A stretch of 64,000 nucleotides of DNA from Arenibacter sp. P308M17 (GTDB lineage: Bacteria; Bacteroidota; Bacteroidia; Flavobacteriales; Flavobacteriaceae). Below, in pieces: positions 53,343 through 62,295 of this stretch (positions are counted from its first letter, which is position 1; each line of letters begins with the position of its first letter). The notes below the pieces were generated by a model. It saw nothing but the letters and a program-made list of their open reading frames with translations, had not been told where the DNA came from and made no database searches. The stretch covers positions 372,001 to 436,000 of the forward strand of contig NZ_QVON01000004.1 in the NCBI RefSeq assembly GCF_003426735.1, given 5' to 3'. The translations under genes and the position numbers were made by a program.

Positions 53343-54799
53343 GGCTGTTCTTCCCTCACCTGAATCTTGGCGTTTTTTAATCTTAGGCGCAACCAATCCG
53401 TAAGTTTTTGGGAATCGGTTTTTATTTGCTGGGCAGGTAATCCCTTTTTCCATTGCACATTGAACACTGGAACGGTGTCCAATTTATTAAAATCCGTTGT
53501 TATGGTATAGGAAAACCCCAGACTGGTCAAATTCTCATAATTGGTCTTGGCTTCCGCGCTAATTTCCTGAAAAGGAATCTGCAGTTCAACAATCTTGCTC
53601 ATTTTTCCAACCTCCTCCTTTAAAACCTGGATCTGCTGTTCCTTGCTCAACAATTCCGCCTTTTTGGATTCATAGAGTTCACTGACATACCTCATTTGAT
53701 CCAATTCTTCGTTTTTGGATCCCTGTACTATTTTTAGTTCTACATTTTTAAGCTTGGAAAAGGAATTCTTTTGCGTATTCCATGTAGCCACAACATTGTC
53801 CGGTATGGGTTCGTTCCCCATAAACACCAATTCAATAAAACCATTCTCCCCATGATTGTATTGTATATCCGTCAAATTGTCCAAATACCGGCCCTCTCCC
53901 GGTAGTTCATAGGGCACAATATTATTGACCACAAATTGCTTGGCCTCCTTTTTAAACAAGGACTCCTGAAACACATCATAAAAAGTAAATCCGGCAGGAA
54001 TCATGACCAGAATAGCTACAATGGATGCCATTCGGGCAATAAACCTTCTTCGTTGCGAATTGGCATAGCGCACCATTGGAAAACGCAATAATTTTATAAC
54101 CAAAAACGTAGCCAGCGCAATAAAGATAGTATTTATGGTAAAGAGGTACATGGCACCGGTGGCATAGCTAAAATTACCTATGGCCAGGCCAAAACCAACC
54201 GTACATAAGGGAGGCATCAAGGCAGTTGCAATGGCCACCCCATAAATAACACTGGCAATGGTCCCTCTCTTGGCACGGGCAATCACTAATGCCAATCCTC
54301 CAAAAAAGGCAATAAGAACATCCCTAATATCCGGTGCGGTCCTTGCCAGCAGCTCGGATGATTCATCCCTTAAGGGGAACAGATAAAAGAATAAAAAAGC
54401 CGTAACAACACTTAAGGCCACCATAACGGCAAAATTCTTGAGCGATCGCCTCAAGGTATCTATATCATTGATTGCCAATGAAAGTCCAATACCCAAAATA
54501 GGCCCCATTAAAGGCGAAATTAACATGGCACCTATGACAACCGCCGTAGAATTGGCATTAAGACCAACCGATGCAATAAAAATAGAGCATATTAAAATCC
54601 AGGAAGTATGGCCCTTAAAGGGAATATCCGCAACAATGGATTCTATAGTAGCTTGCTGATCTGTATTCTGACGTATATCCAACAAATCGGCCAAAAACAC
54701 CTTTACACCACCTAAAAGGCCCTTGAAATCCCTTTTTATTCCCTGTCCGTTACCTTCCGGGACTTCCTGATCCTGGTCCTTATTTAAATTTTTCTCCAT
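53339..54799 (-). CDS. DUF389 membrane protein
   Basis: A 486-residue protein with a DUF389 membrane domain of six or more helices (SWILICSIFIASVGLNANSTAVVIGAMLISPLMGPILGIG, RAKRGTIASVIYGVAIATALMPPLCTVGFGLAIG). This is followed by a region of helices and a coiled coil (ESKKAELLSKEQQIQVLKEEVGKMSKIVELQ). Function unknown. It precedes manC and sprT on the same strand in close order; the manC stop is 3 nt upstream of the start codon. Confidence 0.82.
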   Translation of the reverse strand: MEKNLNKDQDQEVPEGNGQGIKRDFKGLLGGVKVFLADLLDIRQNTDQQATIESIVADIPFKGHTSWILICSIFIASVGLNANSTAVVIGAMLISPLMGPILGIGLSLAINDIDTLRRSLKNFAVMVALSVVTAFLFFYLFPLRDESSELLARTAPDIRDVLIAFFGGLALVIARAKRGTIASVIYGVAIATALMPPLCTVGFGLAIGNFSYATGAMYLFTINTIFIALATFLVIKLLRFPMVRYANSQRRRFIARMASIVAILVMIPAGFTFYDVFQESLFKKEAKQFVVNNIVPYELPGEGRYLDNLTDIQYNHGENGFIELVFMGNEPIPDNVVATWNTQKNSFSKLKNVELKIVQGSKNEELDQMRYVSELYESKKAELLSKEQQIQVLKEEVGKMSKIVELQIPFQEISAEAKTNYENLTSLGFSYTITTDFNKLDTVPVFNVQWKKGLPAQQIKTDSQKLTDWLRLRLKNAKIQVREEQP

Positions 54800-54801
54800 A
54801 A

Positions 54802-55893
54802 TTAAGCCAGTTGATCCCCAAATTTATCCTTAATTTTTGCAAGTACCTTTTTAATATCCTGTTCCTTGGATTTGGGATATATGAGCAAAACCTCCTCCTT
54901 GTCTACTACAATATAGTCTTTTAATCCATCTATAACGATAATTTTACCTTTTGGGGAACGAATCATATTTCCTTGGGAATCCTCTGCTAAAACCTGACAG
55001 TTCACCAAGGCGTTTTCATTATCGTCCTTTTCCAATTTATCGTACAAAGAACCCCAGGTTCCAAGATCGTTCCAATCAAAAGTGGCAGGCAGCACATAAA
55101 TATTACTGGACGGCTCCAAAATAGCATAGTCAATGGAAACATTTTCCGCCTTTGGGTAATTTTCATTTATGAATGCCCCTTCCTGAACGGTATTATAGTA
55201 TTCCGATCCACTAAGAAATAGATTATATTGTTCTGGGCGATATTTTTTAAAAGCATCTACAATGGTTTTTACACTCCACATAAAGATCCCGGCGTTCCAC
55301 AAAAAATTCCCTTGTTTTATGAAATCCTTGGCAGTCGCATAATCAGGTTTCTCCCTAAACTGCCGAACATTCTTTAGGCGTTCCCCCCCTTTCTTTTCAA
55401 ATTCTATATATCCGAAGCCCGTATTGGGAAAAGTAGGTTTTATTCCCAAGGTACAGAGAACACTTTCCTTTTCGCACTTATCAAAACAGCTTATAACATC
55501 CTTGGCAAAGGCATCCTCATCCTCTATCCAATGATCACTGGGGGCAACAATCATAAGGGCATCAGGATTCTTTTTTTGTATTTTTAAGGCCGCATACAAA
55601 ATACATGGAGCGGTATTGCGCATGGCCGGTTCCAAGACTACTTGTTCTTGTTTTACCTCCGGCAATTGTTCCAGGACCAGTTCGTTATATCTTTCATTGG
55701 TCAAGATCAAAATATTTTGGACCGGTATAAACTTCATCAATCTCTTAAAAGTCTTCTGTATCAAGGTATCCCCTGTACCCAACATATCATGAAACTGCTT
55801 GGGAAAGGCAGTGGTGCTGATTGGCCAAAATCTGGACCCCACTCCACCTGCCATTATAACGGCATAATAATTTTTATTCATAGAATTGTCCAT
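54802..55893 (-). CDS. manC: Mannose-1-phosphate guanylyltransferase
   Basis: A 363-residue nucleotidyltransferase making GDP-mannose. Residues ~10-30 hold the signature VIMAGGVGSRFWPISTTAFPKQF. LEPAMRNTAPCILYAALKI, APSDHWIEDEDAF, QFREKPDYATAKDF and FLWNAGIFMWSVKTIVDAF follow. It lacks the isomerase half found in enteric ManC and is the usual short form. The start at 55893 overlaps the sprT stop (TAATG); Met5 would also be possible. GDP-mannose feeds surface glycans. Confidence 0.93.
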   Translation of the reverse strand: MDNSMNKNYYAVIMAGGVGSRFWPISTTAFPKQFHDMLGTGDTLIQKTFKRLMKFIPVQNILILTNERYNELVLEQLPEVKQEQVVLEPAMRNTAPCILYAALKIQKKNPDALMIVAPSDHWIEDEDAFAKDVISCFDKCEKESVLCTLGIKPTFPNTGFGYIEFEKKGGERLKNVRQFREKPDYATAKDFIKQGNFLWNAGIFMWSVKTIVDAFKKYRPEQYNLFLSGSEYYNTVQEGAFINENYPKAENVSIDYAILEPSSNIYVLPATFDWNDLGTWGSLYDKLEKDDNENALVNCQVLAEDSQGNMIRSPKGKIIVIDGLKDYIVVDKEEVLLIYPKSKEQDIKKVLAKIKDKFGDQLA

Positions 55894-56495
55894 TAATCAT
55901 TTATTAATTCCACTTCGGCATTGGGCTGGAAAAGATAGACCCTTCCGGTAGCTATTTCCACACATTCATATCGCTTTACCCTTTTATTCCTTTTCTGAAA
56001 CAATTTACCATTATATATCCTGAAAACACTGCCATGAGCCAATTCAAAAATATAGGATTTTTCACTTTCCTGTACATCAAATTGTTTTAGGGCCAAGGAT
56101 AGGCCGGCGTCCGTATCACTACTGGCCTTTGGATTTCTAAAATGTCTGGCCAAAATAGGTAAAAGATTGGATGGAAAAACCTCCGGCCTTAAAAATGGCA
56201 ACATCAAATATTGAAACGTTCTTTTCCATTCGGGTCCGTGTGGCTTTATTCTATGTCCATATTTTTCAAAAGCAACCAAATGTGCTATTTCATGGACCAA
56301 AGTAATCAGGAATCGATATTTGTTCAAGGTTGCGTTCACTGTAATCTGATGGGATCCGTTGGGCATCCTCCTATAATCTCCATGACGGGTAACCCGTTGA
56401 TTAACAATCTTAAGGTGTACTCCGTTTTCCTTAATAAGTGCCATACTTAAACTTACCGCCCTTTCAGGAAGATACTTTTCCAAAGTGTCCTGCAT
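55893..56495 (-). CDS. SprT-like metallopeptidase
   Basis: A 200-residue protein with the zinc site VHEIAHLVAFEKYGHRIKPHGPEW (His68, Glu69, His72, His86). Usual SprT/Spartan features are a small size and a C-terminal beta part (KSYIFELAHGSVFRIYNG, YECVEIATGRVYLF) that in relatives binds zinc or DNA; no CxxC ribbon is seen here. The start MQDTLEKYLPERAV was chosen, 16 residues inside the longest frame. Its -7 box is only a few bases away, which implies a very short 5' leader. It is the first gene of the sprT-manC-DUF389 operon. Confidence 0.85.
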   Translation of the reverse strand: MQDTLEKYLPERAVSLSMALIKENGVHLKIVNQRVTRHGDYRRMPNGSHQITVNATLNKYRFLITLVHEIAHLVAFEKYGHRIKPHGPEWKRTFQYLMLPFLRPEVFPSNLLPILARHFRNPKASSDTDAGLSLALKQFDVQESEKSYIFELAHGSVFRIYNGKLFQKRNKRVKRYECVEIATGRVYLFQPNAEVELIND

Positions 56496-56500
56496 AGTGA

Positions 56501-56508
56501 CAAAATTA
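56501..56508 (-). promoter_or_regulatory. -7 box of sprT (TAATTTTG)
   Basis: This is an exact TAnnTTTG ending 5 nt before the ATG. A start ~7 nt downstream would fall at the first codon, giving a leaderless or near-leaderless transcript. The alternative is that this box is coincidental. Confidence 0.35.
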
Positions 56509-56601
56509 GAAATTTTAAGATTCCTTTTTCCCTTATGAAGCAATTTTATCGAAATAACCTTTAGAGACTCCTTTGGTTTTTATCTATGCGCCGGCTGGCT
56601 C

Positions 56602-56644
56602 CTTCGTTAAAAATGTCTACCAGACATTTTCTTTACGCTCGGCC
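56602..56644 (-). mobile_element. Hairpin related to the MITE-like family, copy E
   Basis: AAAATGTCT (56610-56618) and AGACATTTT (56622-56630) pair perfectly around a 3-nt loop, with CGTTAA/TTTACG-like extensions and GGCC/GGCT at the base. On the minus strand the order GGCC...TTTTTAACGAAGG...CC matches the core of copies A and B, but the terminal repeats are not recognisable. Confidence 0.4.
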
Positions 56645-56726
56645 CTGTCTTTTCCCTCTATACATCAGCTATTTTTCGGTCCGTAGCTATGGCTATGAAC
56701 CTCAAAATACCTTCGTCTGACAAAAA

Positions 56727-56746
56727 CCTGCCTGCCGGCAGGCAGG
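56727..56746. repeat. CCTGCC/GGCAGG palindrome, perfect copy
   Basis: CCTGCCTGCCGGCAGGCAGG is a perfect 20-bp palindrome and the most regular family member in the window. Confidence 0.85.
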
Positions 56747-56864
56747 AATACACTATAACATATTCCAAAAACAAAATTTGGACAGTCTCTTAGGCCAACA
56801 GAAAATAATGTTTGCGCAAGAATATTTACATTTTTATTAACGATTAAAGTCAATTTCTTTCCAC

Positions 56865-56872
56865 TAACTTTG
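56865..56872 (+). promoter_or_regulatory. -7 box of AI-2E gene (TAACTTTG)
   Basis: This is an exact TAnnTTTG, 43 nt before the start codon at 56916. Confidence 0.5.
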
Positions 56873-56915
56873 CTTTCCCTGCGTACATAGTAAAAAATAA
56901 ATAATTACTATAATT

Positions 56916-57959
56916 ATGAACGAGTTAAGAACCACCAATAAGTTATTGCTTATTATAGTAGTCCCCTTAGTATTCTACCTGCTCAAACTGCTGTCCTTTA
57001 TCTTTATTCCTCTTATTTTCTCTATGTTCATAGCCTTATTGTTCCTTCCTATTATGCGTTGGCTCAATAAAAAGAAAGTGTCCAAACCTATAAGTATTGT
57101 TATTGTTATTCTCATTTTCATTGGCGCATTAAAAATTGGTGGAGAACTTATACAGCTTACCAGTAAGGAAATACTTTCCGCGGACAACGCCTTTTTCCAA
57201 AAAGCGGAGACCAAATTGGAAGCCCTATTATTGGGTATGGAAGATTATCTTGGAATACCCTATTCCAAGGAGGAAAACATTATTAACAATTTTATTCCCA
57301 AAGAAAGTATGATGAAGAACTTTGGGACTACCTTGGATTTTATCGGCAATACCGTTACCATGATATTAATGACCGTATTTTTTGTTGTGCTATGGTTGGC
57401 AGAATCCATAAACGTTCAAAAATTGATGAACAATACCATTCTAAAACAAAGGCATACCTCGGTTAAAACTTTTGTAAAGGTTGAAAAAGATCTTATTACA
57501 TTTATAAAGGTCAAATTTCTGGTAAGTCTATTTACAGGAATCGGAATAGGACTGGCCTGTGTCTTTTTTGATGTAAGCTTTCCTATTTTCTGGGGATTGT
57601 TCGCCTTTGCCATAAATTTTGTCCAAATGGTCGGCTCCATTATTTCCGTAGTGTTATTGGCGCTATTTGCATTTGTAGAATTGGAACCATCTAGCACGCT
57701 CTTGTTCTTTGTCCTGTCCATTACCGGGGTACAGGTTTTGTTCGGATCGATATTGGAACCAGTATTCATGGGAAAATCTTTTTCCATTAACATTATAACC
57801 GTATTGGTCATGTTGATGCTATGGGGATATATCTGGGGAGTACCAGGATTGATCATGGCCATACCGATTACGGTTTTTATCAAGATAATTTTGGAACAGT
57901 TCCCCCAAACCAAAATAATAGCCGATCTCCTTTCTGGCAATAAACCGGCAAAGACATAA
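56916..57959 (+). CDS. AI-2E family transporter (PerM/YdiK-like)
   Basis: A 347-residue inner-membrane protein with about eight TM helices. Features include FIFIPLIFSMFIALLFLPIMRWL, FVKVEKDLITFIKVKFLVSLFTGIGIG, FPIFWGLFAFAINFVQMVGSIISVV and the family end LWGYIWGVPGLIMAIPITVFIKIILEQFP. The family exports varied small molecules; the AI-2 name does not fix its substrate. It stands alone with its own promoter, convergent with the HAD/SDR/M28 operon 14 nt away. Confidence 0.88.
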   Translation: MNELRTTNKLLLIIVVPLVFYLLKLLSFIFIPLIFSMFIALLFLPIMRWLNKKKVSKPISIVIVILIFIGALKIGGELIQLTSKEILSADNAFFQKAETKLEALLLGMEDYLGIPYSKEENIINNFIPKESMMKNFGTTLDFIGNTVTMILMTVFFVVLWLAESINVQKLMNNTILKQRHTSVKTFVKVEKDLITFIKVKFLVSLFTGIGIGLACVFFDVSFPIFWGLFAFAINFVQMVGSIISVVLLALFAFVELEPSSTLLFFVLSITGVQVLFGSILEPVFMGKSFSINIITVLVMLMLWGYIWGVPGLIMAIPITVFIKIILEQFPQTKIIADLLSGNKPAKT

Positions 57960-57973
57960 AAACAAAAAAATAT

Positions 57974-58618
57974 CTAATATAATTTCAGCAAGGAAATGAG
58001 TTCTTCCATTTGCCCAAAGGTCTTGGTAACTTCCTTTTCAAAATCGGGTTCCTCGTTTAACTGCGTATAACCATATACATCAAATCCACCGGAAGTGGCC
58101 GCCTTTGCCCCCTTTAAAGAATCTTCTATGACCAAGCATTCGTTTGGGGAATAACCCATGGTTTTTGAGGCATGCAGGTAAATTGCCGGATCTGGCTTCC
58201 ATTTTCCAATATCATAGCAACTAAAGATATTATTTTTAAAAAAGGAGGACAGACCGGCCGTTGCCAAATTCCTTTTAATTTTTTCCTGTGGCCCACTGGA
58301 TGCGACACAAAATGGGACTGTCAATTTACTCAAGACCTGTTCAATACCGTCTACCGGTTTCAGATGGTTCGAAAATATTTCGTAGGACCTTCTTCGATAT
58401 TCCTTTTCAAATTCCAAAGGCAATCGCTTTTGAATTATGGCCTCTACCTGTCTAATACTATCGTATAAAAAACCCCCTTTAAAATGTTTCATGGCATAGG
58501 ATATATCGATTCCGGCACCATGTTCATTGGCCATATCCACAAAAACCTGATTGCCCAATACCTCACTATCTACCAATACCCCGTCACAATCGAAAATAAC
58601 ACAGTTGTAATCTTTCAT
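57974..58618 (-). CDS. HAD-superfamily sugar-phosphatase/phosphoglucomutase-like hydrolase
   Basis: A 214-residue HAD protein: DCDGVLVDSE with Asp10 and Asp12, VASSGPQEKIKRNLATAGL, then SCYDIGKWKPDPAIYLHASKTMG and VIEDSLKGAKAATSGGFDVYGY. The helical cap in residues ~16-90 places it in the beta-phosphoglucomutase/phosphatase branch. Substrate unknown. It is the last gene of the operon M28-SDR-HAD. Confidence 0.87.
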   Translation of the reverse strand: MKDYNCVIFDCDGVLVDSEVLGNQVFVDMANEHGAGIDISYAMKHFKGGFLYDSIRQVEAIIQKRLPLEFEKEYRRRSYEIFSNHLKPVDGIEQVLSKLTVPFCVASSGPQEKIKRNLATAGLSSFFKNNIFSCYDIGKWKPDPAIYLHASKTMGYSPNECLVIEDSLKGAKAATSGGFDVYGYTQLNEEPDFEKEVTKTFGQMEELISLLKLY

Positions 58619-58632
58619 GGCCCCTATTAAAA

Positions 58633-59313
58633 TTAAGGTGTTGAGTTGGACACCTGTAGTAATTTTCCATTGTAAAGTTTATGGCCAGTAATTGCAAAAT
58701 CCTTGATATATGCAGCCATTTCCAATGCAGTGGTGGGTGCCTTATAGCCAGGAAAGGCTTCCTCCAACATTTCGGTCTGTACGGCTCCGAGGGCCAATAC
58801 ATTGAATGACGGACCCGATTCCTTAAATTCCTCGGCCCACAACTCCGTCATGGTTATCACAGCCCCCTTACTGGAACTATAGGCCGATAATCCGGCAAAT
58901 TTCATACTCCCCTGAACCCCTCCCATAGAACTAATGGTTACCACATGACCAGTTTTGGGCATTAAGGGAATTATTCTTTTAGTGATATTGGCCACTCCAA
59001 AAACATTCACTTTATAAACCTCTTCAAAGGCTTCCATGGAAGTTTCCAAAAAAGGTCTGTGCAATAATTTACCCGCATTGTTTATAAGAACATCGACCTG
59101 TTTCCAGTGATTCCCAATAAACTCGTCCAAATGGCCGTAATGGGCTTCATTGGCCAAATCAAATGAAAAACTGGATATATTTTTATGGTTCAATGCAGCA
59201 ATTGGGGCATTATTTCTGGAAAGTGCCAACACTTTATGTCCGTCATCGGCAAATAGCCGTGCCATTTCAAAACCAATTCCCCTACTACTTCCCGTAATTA
59301 CTATATTCGCCAT
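58633..59313 (-). CDS. Short-chain dehydrogenase/reductase
   Basis: A 226-residue NAD(P)-dependent oxidoreductase. Cofactor motif TGSSRGIG (7-14), NNAGK at 78-82, active-site Ser128 or Ser129, Tyr145 and Lys149 (AYSSSKG) are in classical order. Arg11 beside the glycines hints at NADP. The ATG overlaps the stop of the M28 gene (TAATG), so translation is coupled. Substrate unknown. Confidence 0.9.
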   Translation of the reverse strand: MANIVITGSSRGIGFEMARLFADDGHKVLALSRNNAPIAALNHKNISSFSFDLANEAHYGHLDEFIGNHWKQVDVLINNAGKLLHRPFLETSMEAFEEVYKVNVFGVANITKRIIPLMPKTGHVVTISSMGGVQGSMKFAGLSAYSSSKGAVITMTELWAEEFKESGPSFNVLALGAVQTEMLEEAFPGYKAPTTALEMAAYIKDFAITGHKLYNGKLLQVSNSTP

Positions 59314-60341
59314 TATTTATATACTATCTCCCGCTCTGGGGCATTAATAATATCCTGCAAAACCGGAGCGGTCTTATTTACCAATAAGGCCAAATGTTCA
59401 AAATCCATTATGGCAACCTCATCGCCAACCTTATGGTAGTGATCAAAGTTGGTAAAATCGAAGGTGCAAAAGGTTTGGGAAGGTACCCCGAACTCCAAAT
59501 GAAACGGATAATTATCCGATCTCTTAAATAGATTGTATTCCTTTGCCGTTGGAAGAAATCCAACCAATTTGTCCTGGGCATAAGAATTGCATACATCTGC
59601 CAAATTAGATTCCTCATAGCCCGTAACATACATAAAATAATCCTTCCCGATCAAGGGAACTCCAACCATTTCAAAATTTAACATGGCATAGAGATCCAGA
59701 TTTTGATCCTTTAGCCTTTTGGCCAGGTGTTTCGACCCCAAGAGGCCCTTTTCCTCTGCACTGAACAGGGCAAAGATAATGCTGCGTTTATTGTTTCCAT
59801 ACCTGCCAAAATAACGGGCAAACTCCAAAACAGCGGTAGTGCCGGAGGCATTATCATTGGCTCCATTGGCAATAGTATCACCGGACACAGGCCCTGCAGT
59901 GCCTATATGGTCATAATGGGCACCAATGATAACGAATTCGTGTTTTAATTGTGCGTCCGTACCCTCAATAAAGCCCACTAAATTGTATGCCGGTTTTTCA
60001 AAATTGGTCAATGTATCCCTATAACTTTTAAAGTAGGGCACCACTTTATTGTTATTAAAAATCGTTTCTATATATTCGGCGGCCATTTCTATTCCTTCGC
60101 TCCCGGTTTCTCGTCCATGAAGTTTATCGGAAGCCAAATATGAAATTACTTCCCCCACTGTTTTTCTGGTGGAAAAGAGGGAAACTTCGGAAGAAACTTC
60201 CATTTTTCCCGGAGCTAGGGCGGCATCCTTGACAATTGCCCCGGAACCATCGGCACTTTTTGCCGGACCTACCTCATCAATTTTAGTGCCAGCGCAACCT
60301 AAGGCAATGGATATTAGGGCAAAACCAATAATGTTTTTCAT
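59313..60341 (-). CDS. M28 family metallopeptidase lipoprotein
   Basis: A 342-residue lipoprotein with lipobox ISIALGC (Cys16). Di-zinc aminopeptidase features are GAHYDHIG, GANDNASGTTAVLEFARYF, FALFSAEEKGLLGSKHLAK and SDNYPFHLEFGVPSQTF. Family members trim peptides from the N-terminus in the periplasm or outside. It is the first gene of the M28-SDR-HAD operon. Confidence 0.93.
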   Translation of the reverse strand: MKNIIGFALISIALGCAGTKIDEVGPAKSADGSGAIVKDAALAPGKMEVSSEVSLFSTRKTVGEVISYLASDKLHGRETGSEGIEMAAEYIETIFNNNKVVPYFKSYRDTLTNFEKPAYNLVGFIEGTDAQLKHEFVIIGAHYDHIGTAGPVSGDTIANGANDNASGTTAVLEFARYFGRYGNNKRSIIFALFSAEEKGLLGSKHLAKRLKDQNLDLYAMLNFEMVGVPLIGKDYFMYVTGYEESNLADVCNSYAQDKLVGFLPTAKEYNLFKRSDNYPFHLEFGVPSQTFCTFDFTNFDHYHKVGDEVAIMDFEHLALLVNKTAPVLQDIINAPEREIVYK

Positions 60342-60397
60342 CTGTTCATTTTTATTGTTATAAATAGGTCAAATGCGATTCGCCATTGAACATATCG

Positions 60398-60414
60398 CCC
60401 TGATAATTATCGGG
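60398..60414. repeat. CCC(T)GATAATTATCGGG palindrome, copy 3
   Basis: Same core as the copies at 15521 and 42932, with one additional T in the left arm. The flanks are not shared with X1/X2. Confidence 0.65.
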
Positions 60415-60575
60415 AAGTATCAACGATTTGTTATGGCTCATTTCATAAATTGTTTTTTTATTTGTCATTTAAGCGAATTGAATTTTATATATCCATTCTG
60501 TATTTAAAGTAAATATGACCAAGTAACCACTAATGCATTATATATCCCCTTCAAGAACCGGATAGGGTTTAAAGT

Positions 60576-60608
60576 TAAAAAAGCATCCTGAAAATCAGGA
60601 TGCTTTTT
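60576..60608 (-). terminator. Terminator of the pdhA-pdhC operon
   Basis: AGCATCCTGA (60582-60591) and TCAGGATGCT (60595-60604) form a perfect ten-pair stem with a 3-nt loop. In the minus direction it is followed by TTTTTT. Confidence 0.9.
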
Positions 60609-60632
60609 CTATAAATCTTAAGCGTATTCAAT

Positions 60633-62291
60633 TTAGGCCAACATGGTAACCGGATTCTCCAAATAGGCCCTAAGCGTTTGTAAAAATTGGGCTCCAGTTG
60701 CTCCATCCACAGTACGGTGATCACAGGCCAAAGTTACCTTCATAGTGTTGCCCACCACGATCTGCCCATTTTTAACCACTGGCTTTTCAACTATGGCCCC
60801 TACGGACAATATTGCCGAATTGGGCTGGTTGATGATGGAAGTAAACTCGGAAATTCCGAACATTCCCAGATTGGAAACGGTAAAGGTACTACCCTCCATT
60901 TCCGCCGGGCTTATTTTCTTATTTCTTGCCTTCCCGGCCAAATCCTTCACCGAAGCCCCTATTTGGGTCAATGTCATTTGATCCGCAAATTTCAATACAG
61001 GAACCAAAAGGCCCTCATCTACGGCTACGGCCACTCCAATATGGACATGATGGTTGTATCTGGTAGTCTCATTGTTCCATGTGGTATTTACCTGCGGATG
61101 CTTTTTTAAAGCCATTGCACAAGCTTTTACCACCATATCGTTAAAGGATACCTTGGTATCCGGCAAGCCATTGATCTGCTCTCTTGACACCTTGGCATAA
61201 TCCATATCGACCTCTATGGTTAAATAGTAATGCGGTGCTGAAAATTTTGATTCCCCCAAACGCTTGGCAATAACCTTGCGCATTTGGGAATTTTTCACCT
61301 CCTCGGTCCCCTCCTGTCCTACAGGTAAATTAATTGGAGCGGTAACAGCAGCTTGTGGGGAGGCTTTTTCCTGGGCAGGAACTGCTTTCTCAGCAGCTTT
61401 CTGTTTTGGCTGATATTCCTCGATATCTTTCTTTATAATCCTTCCTTGATCACCGCTACCCTTAACATCCCCAAGATTTATTCCCTTATCCTGGGCTATT
61501 TTTTTGGCCAATGGCGATGCAAAAATCCGTTGACCGTCATTTGCGGTGACAGATATTACTTCCTGATCCTTGTTGGAGGGGGTTTCGGCCTTTTTGGCTT
61601 TTTCTGGAGCCCTTTCTTCATCAGAGGAGGAACCCGATCCCGCATTCAATACGGCATCAACATCCGTTCCTTTGGGTCCTATAACGGCAAGAACCGAATC
61701 TACAGCCGCCGTTTCCCCTTCATTGATACCTACGTACAATAAGGTCCCCGAGTAAAAGGATTCGAACTCCATGGTGGCCTTATCGGTCTCAATTTCTGCA
61801 AGAATGTCCCCTTCTTCCACTTCGTCCCCCACTTTTTTCAACCAGCTTGCCACGGTACCTTCTTCCATAGTATCGCTAAGGCGGGGCATCTTTATTATCT
61901 CTACCCCATCAGGGATTGTAGCCCCTGTAGCTTTTGGTGCTTCCTTCTTATCTTCCGATTCCTTATTCTCTTCCTTCTTGTCTACGGCTTCTGTTTGTTT
62001 TTCTTCCTTGGCTTCTGAAGACGGACTGTTGATCAATCCGGATACATCCTCCCCTTTCTCGCCAATTATGGCCAAAAGCGAATCCACTGGAGCTGTATCC
62101 CCTTCCTTGATACCTATATATAACAAAGTTCCTTCATTGAAAGATTCGAATTCCATGGTAGCCTTATCGGTTTCGATTTCCGCCAAAATATCGCCCTCTT
62201 CAACTTTATCGCCTACTTGCTTTAGCCACTTAGCAACGGTCCCCTCTTCCATGGTATCGCTAAGTCTTGGCATATTTATTACTTCTGCCAT
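60633..62291 (-). CDS. pdhC: Pyruvate dehydrogenase E2, dihydrolipoamide acetyltransferase
   Basis: A 552-residue E2 core of the pyruvate dehydrogenase complex. Two nearly identical lipoyl domains carry Lys43 and Lys171 in EIETDKATMEF, joined by an Ala/Glu/Lys-rich linker. A peripheral-subunit-binding domain lies at ~256-291 (FASPLAKKIAQDKGINLGDVKGSG), followed by the catalytic domain with His525 and Asp529 in ACDHRTVDG. The two lipoyl regions are also similar in DNA, so recombination between them could change domain number. pdhA is 4 nt upstream. E3 (lipoamide dehydrogenase) is not in view. Confidence 0.95.
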   Translation of the reverse strand: MAEVINMPRLSDTMEEGTVAKWLKQVGDKVEEGDILAEIETDKATMEFESFNEGTLLYIGIKEGDTAPVDSLLAIIGEKGEDVSGLINSPSSEAKEEKQTEAVDKKEENKESEDKKEAPKATGATIPDGVEIIKMPRLSDTMEEGTVASWLKKVGDEVEEGDILAEIETDKATMEFESFYSGTLLYVGINEGETAAVDSVLAVIGPKGTDVDAVLNAGSGSSSDEERAPEKAKKAETPSNKDQEVISVTANDGQRIFASPLAKKIAQDKGINLGDVKGSGDQGRIIKKDIEEYQPKQKAAEKAVPAQEKASPQAAVTAPINLPVGQEGTEEVKNSQMRKVIAKRLGESKFSAPHYYLTIEVDMDYAKVSREQINGLPDTKVSFNDMVVKACAMALKKHPQVNTTWNNETTRYNHHVHIGVAVAVDEGLLVPVLKFADQMTLTQIGASVKDLAGKARNKKISPAEMEGSTFTVSNLGMFGISEFTSIINQPNSAILSVGAIVEKPVVKNGQIVVGNTMKVTLACDHRTVDGATGAQFLQTLRAYLENPVTMLA

Positions 62292-62295
62292 TTAC

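Larger units (their letters stand above)
56509..56864. other. Gene-free spacer between sprT and the AI-2E transporter
   Basis: About 350 nt between divergent genes. It holds the hairpin repeat E (56602-56644), a relic AGCCATAGCTACGG near 56683-56696 on the minus strand, and the 20-bp palindrome at 56727-56746. No reading frame is credible. Confidence 0.55.
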
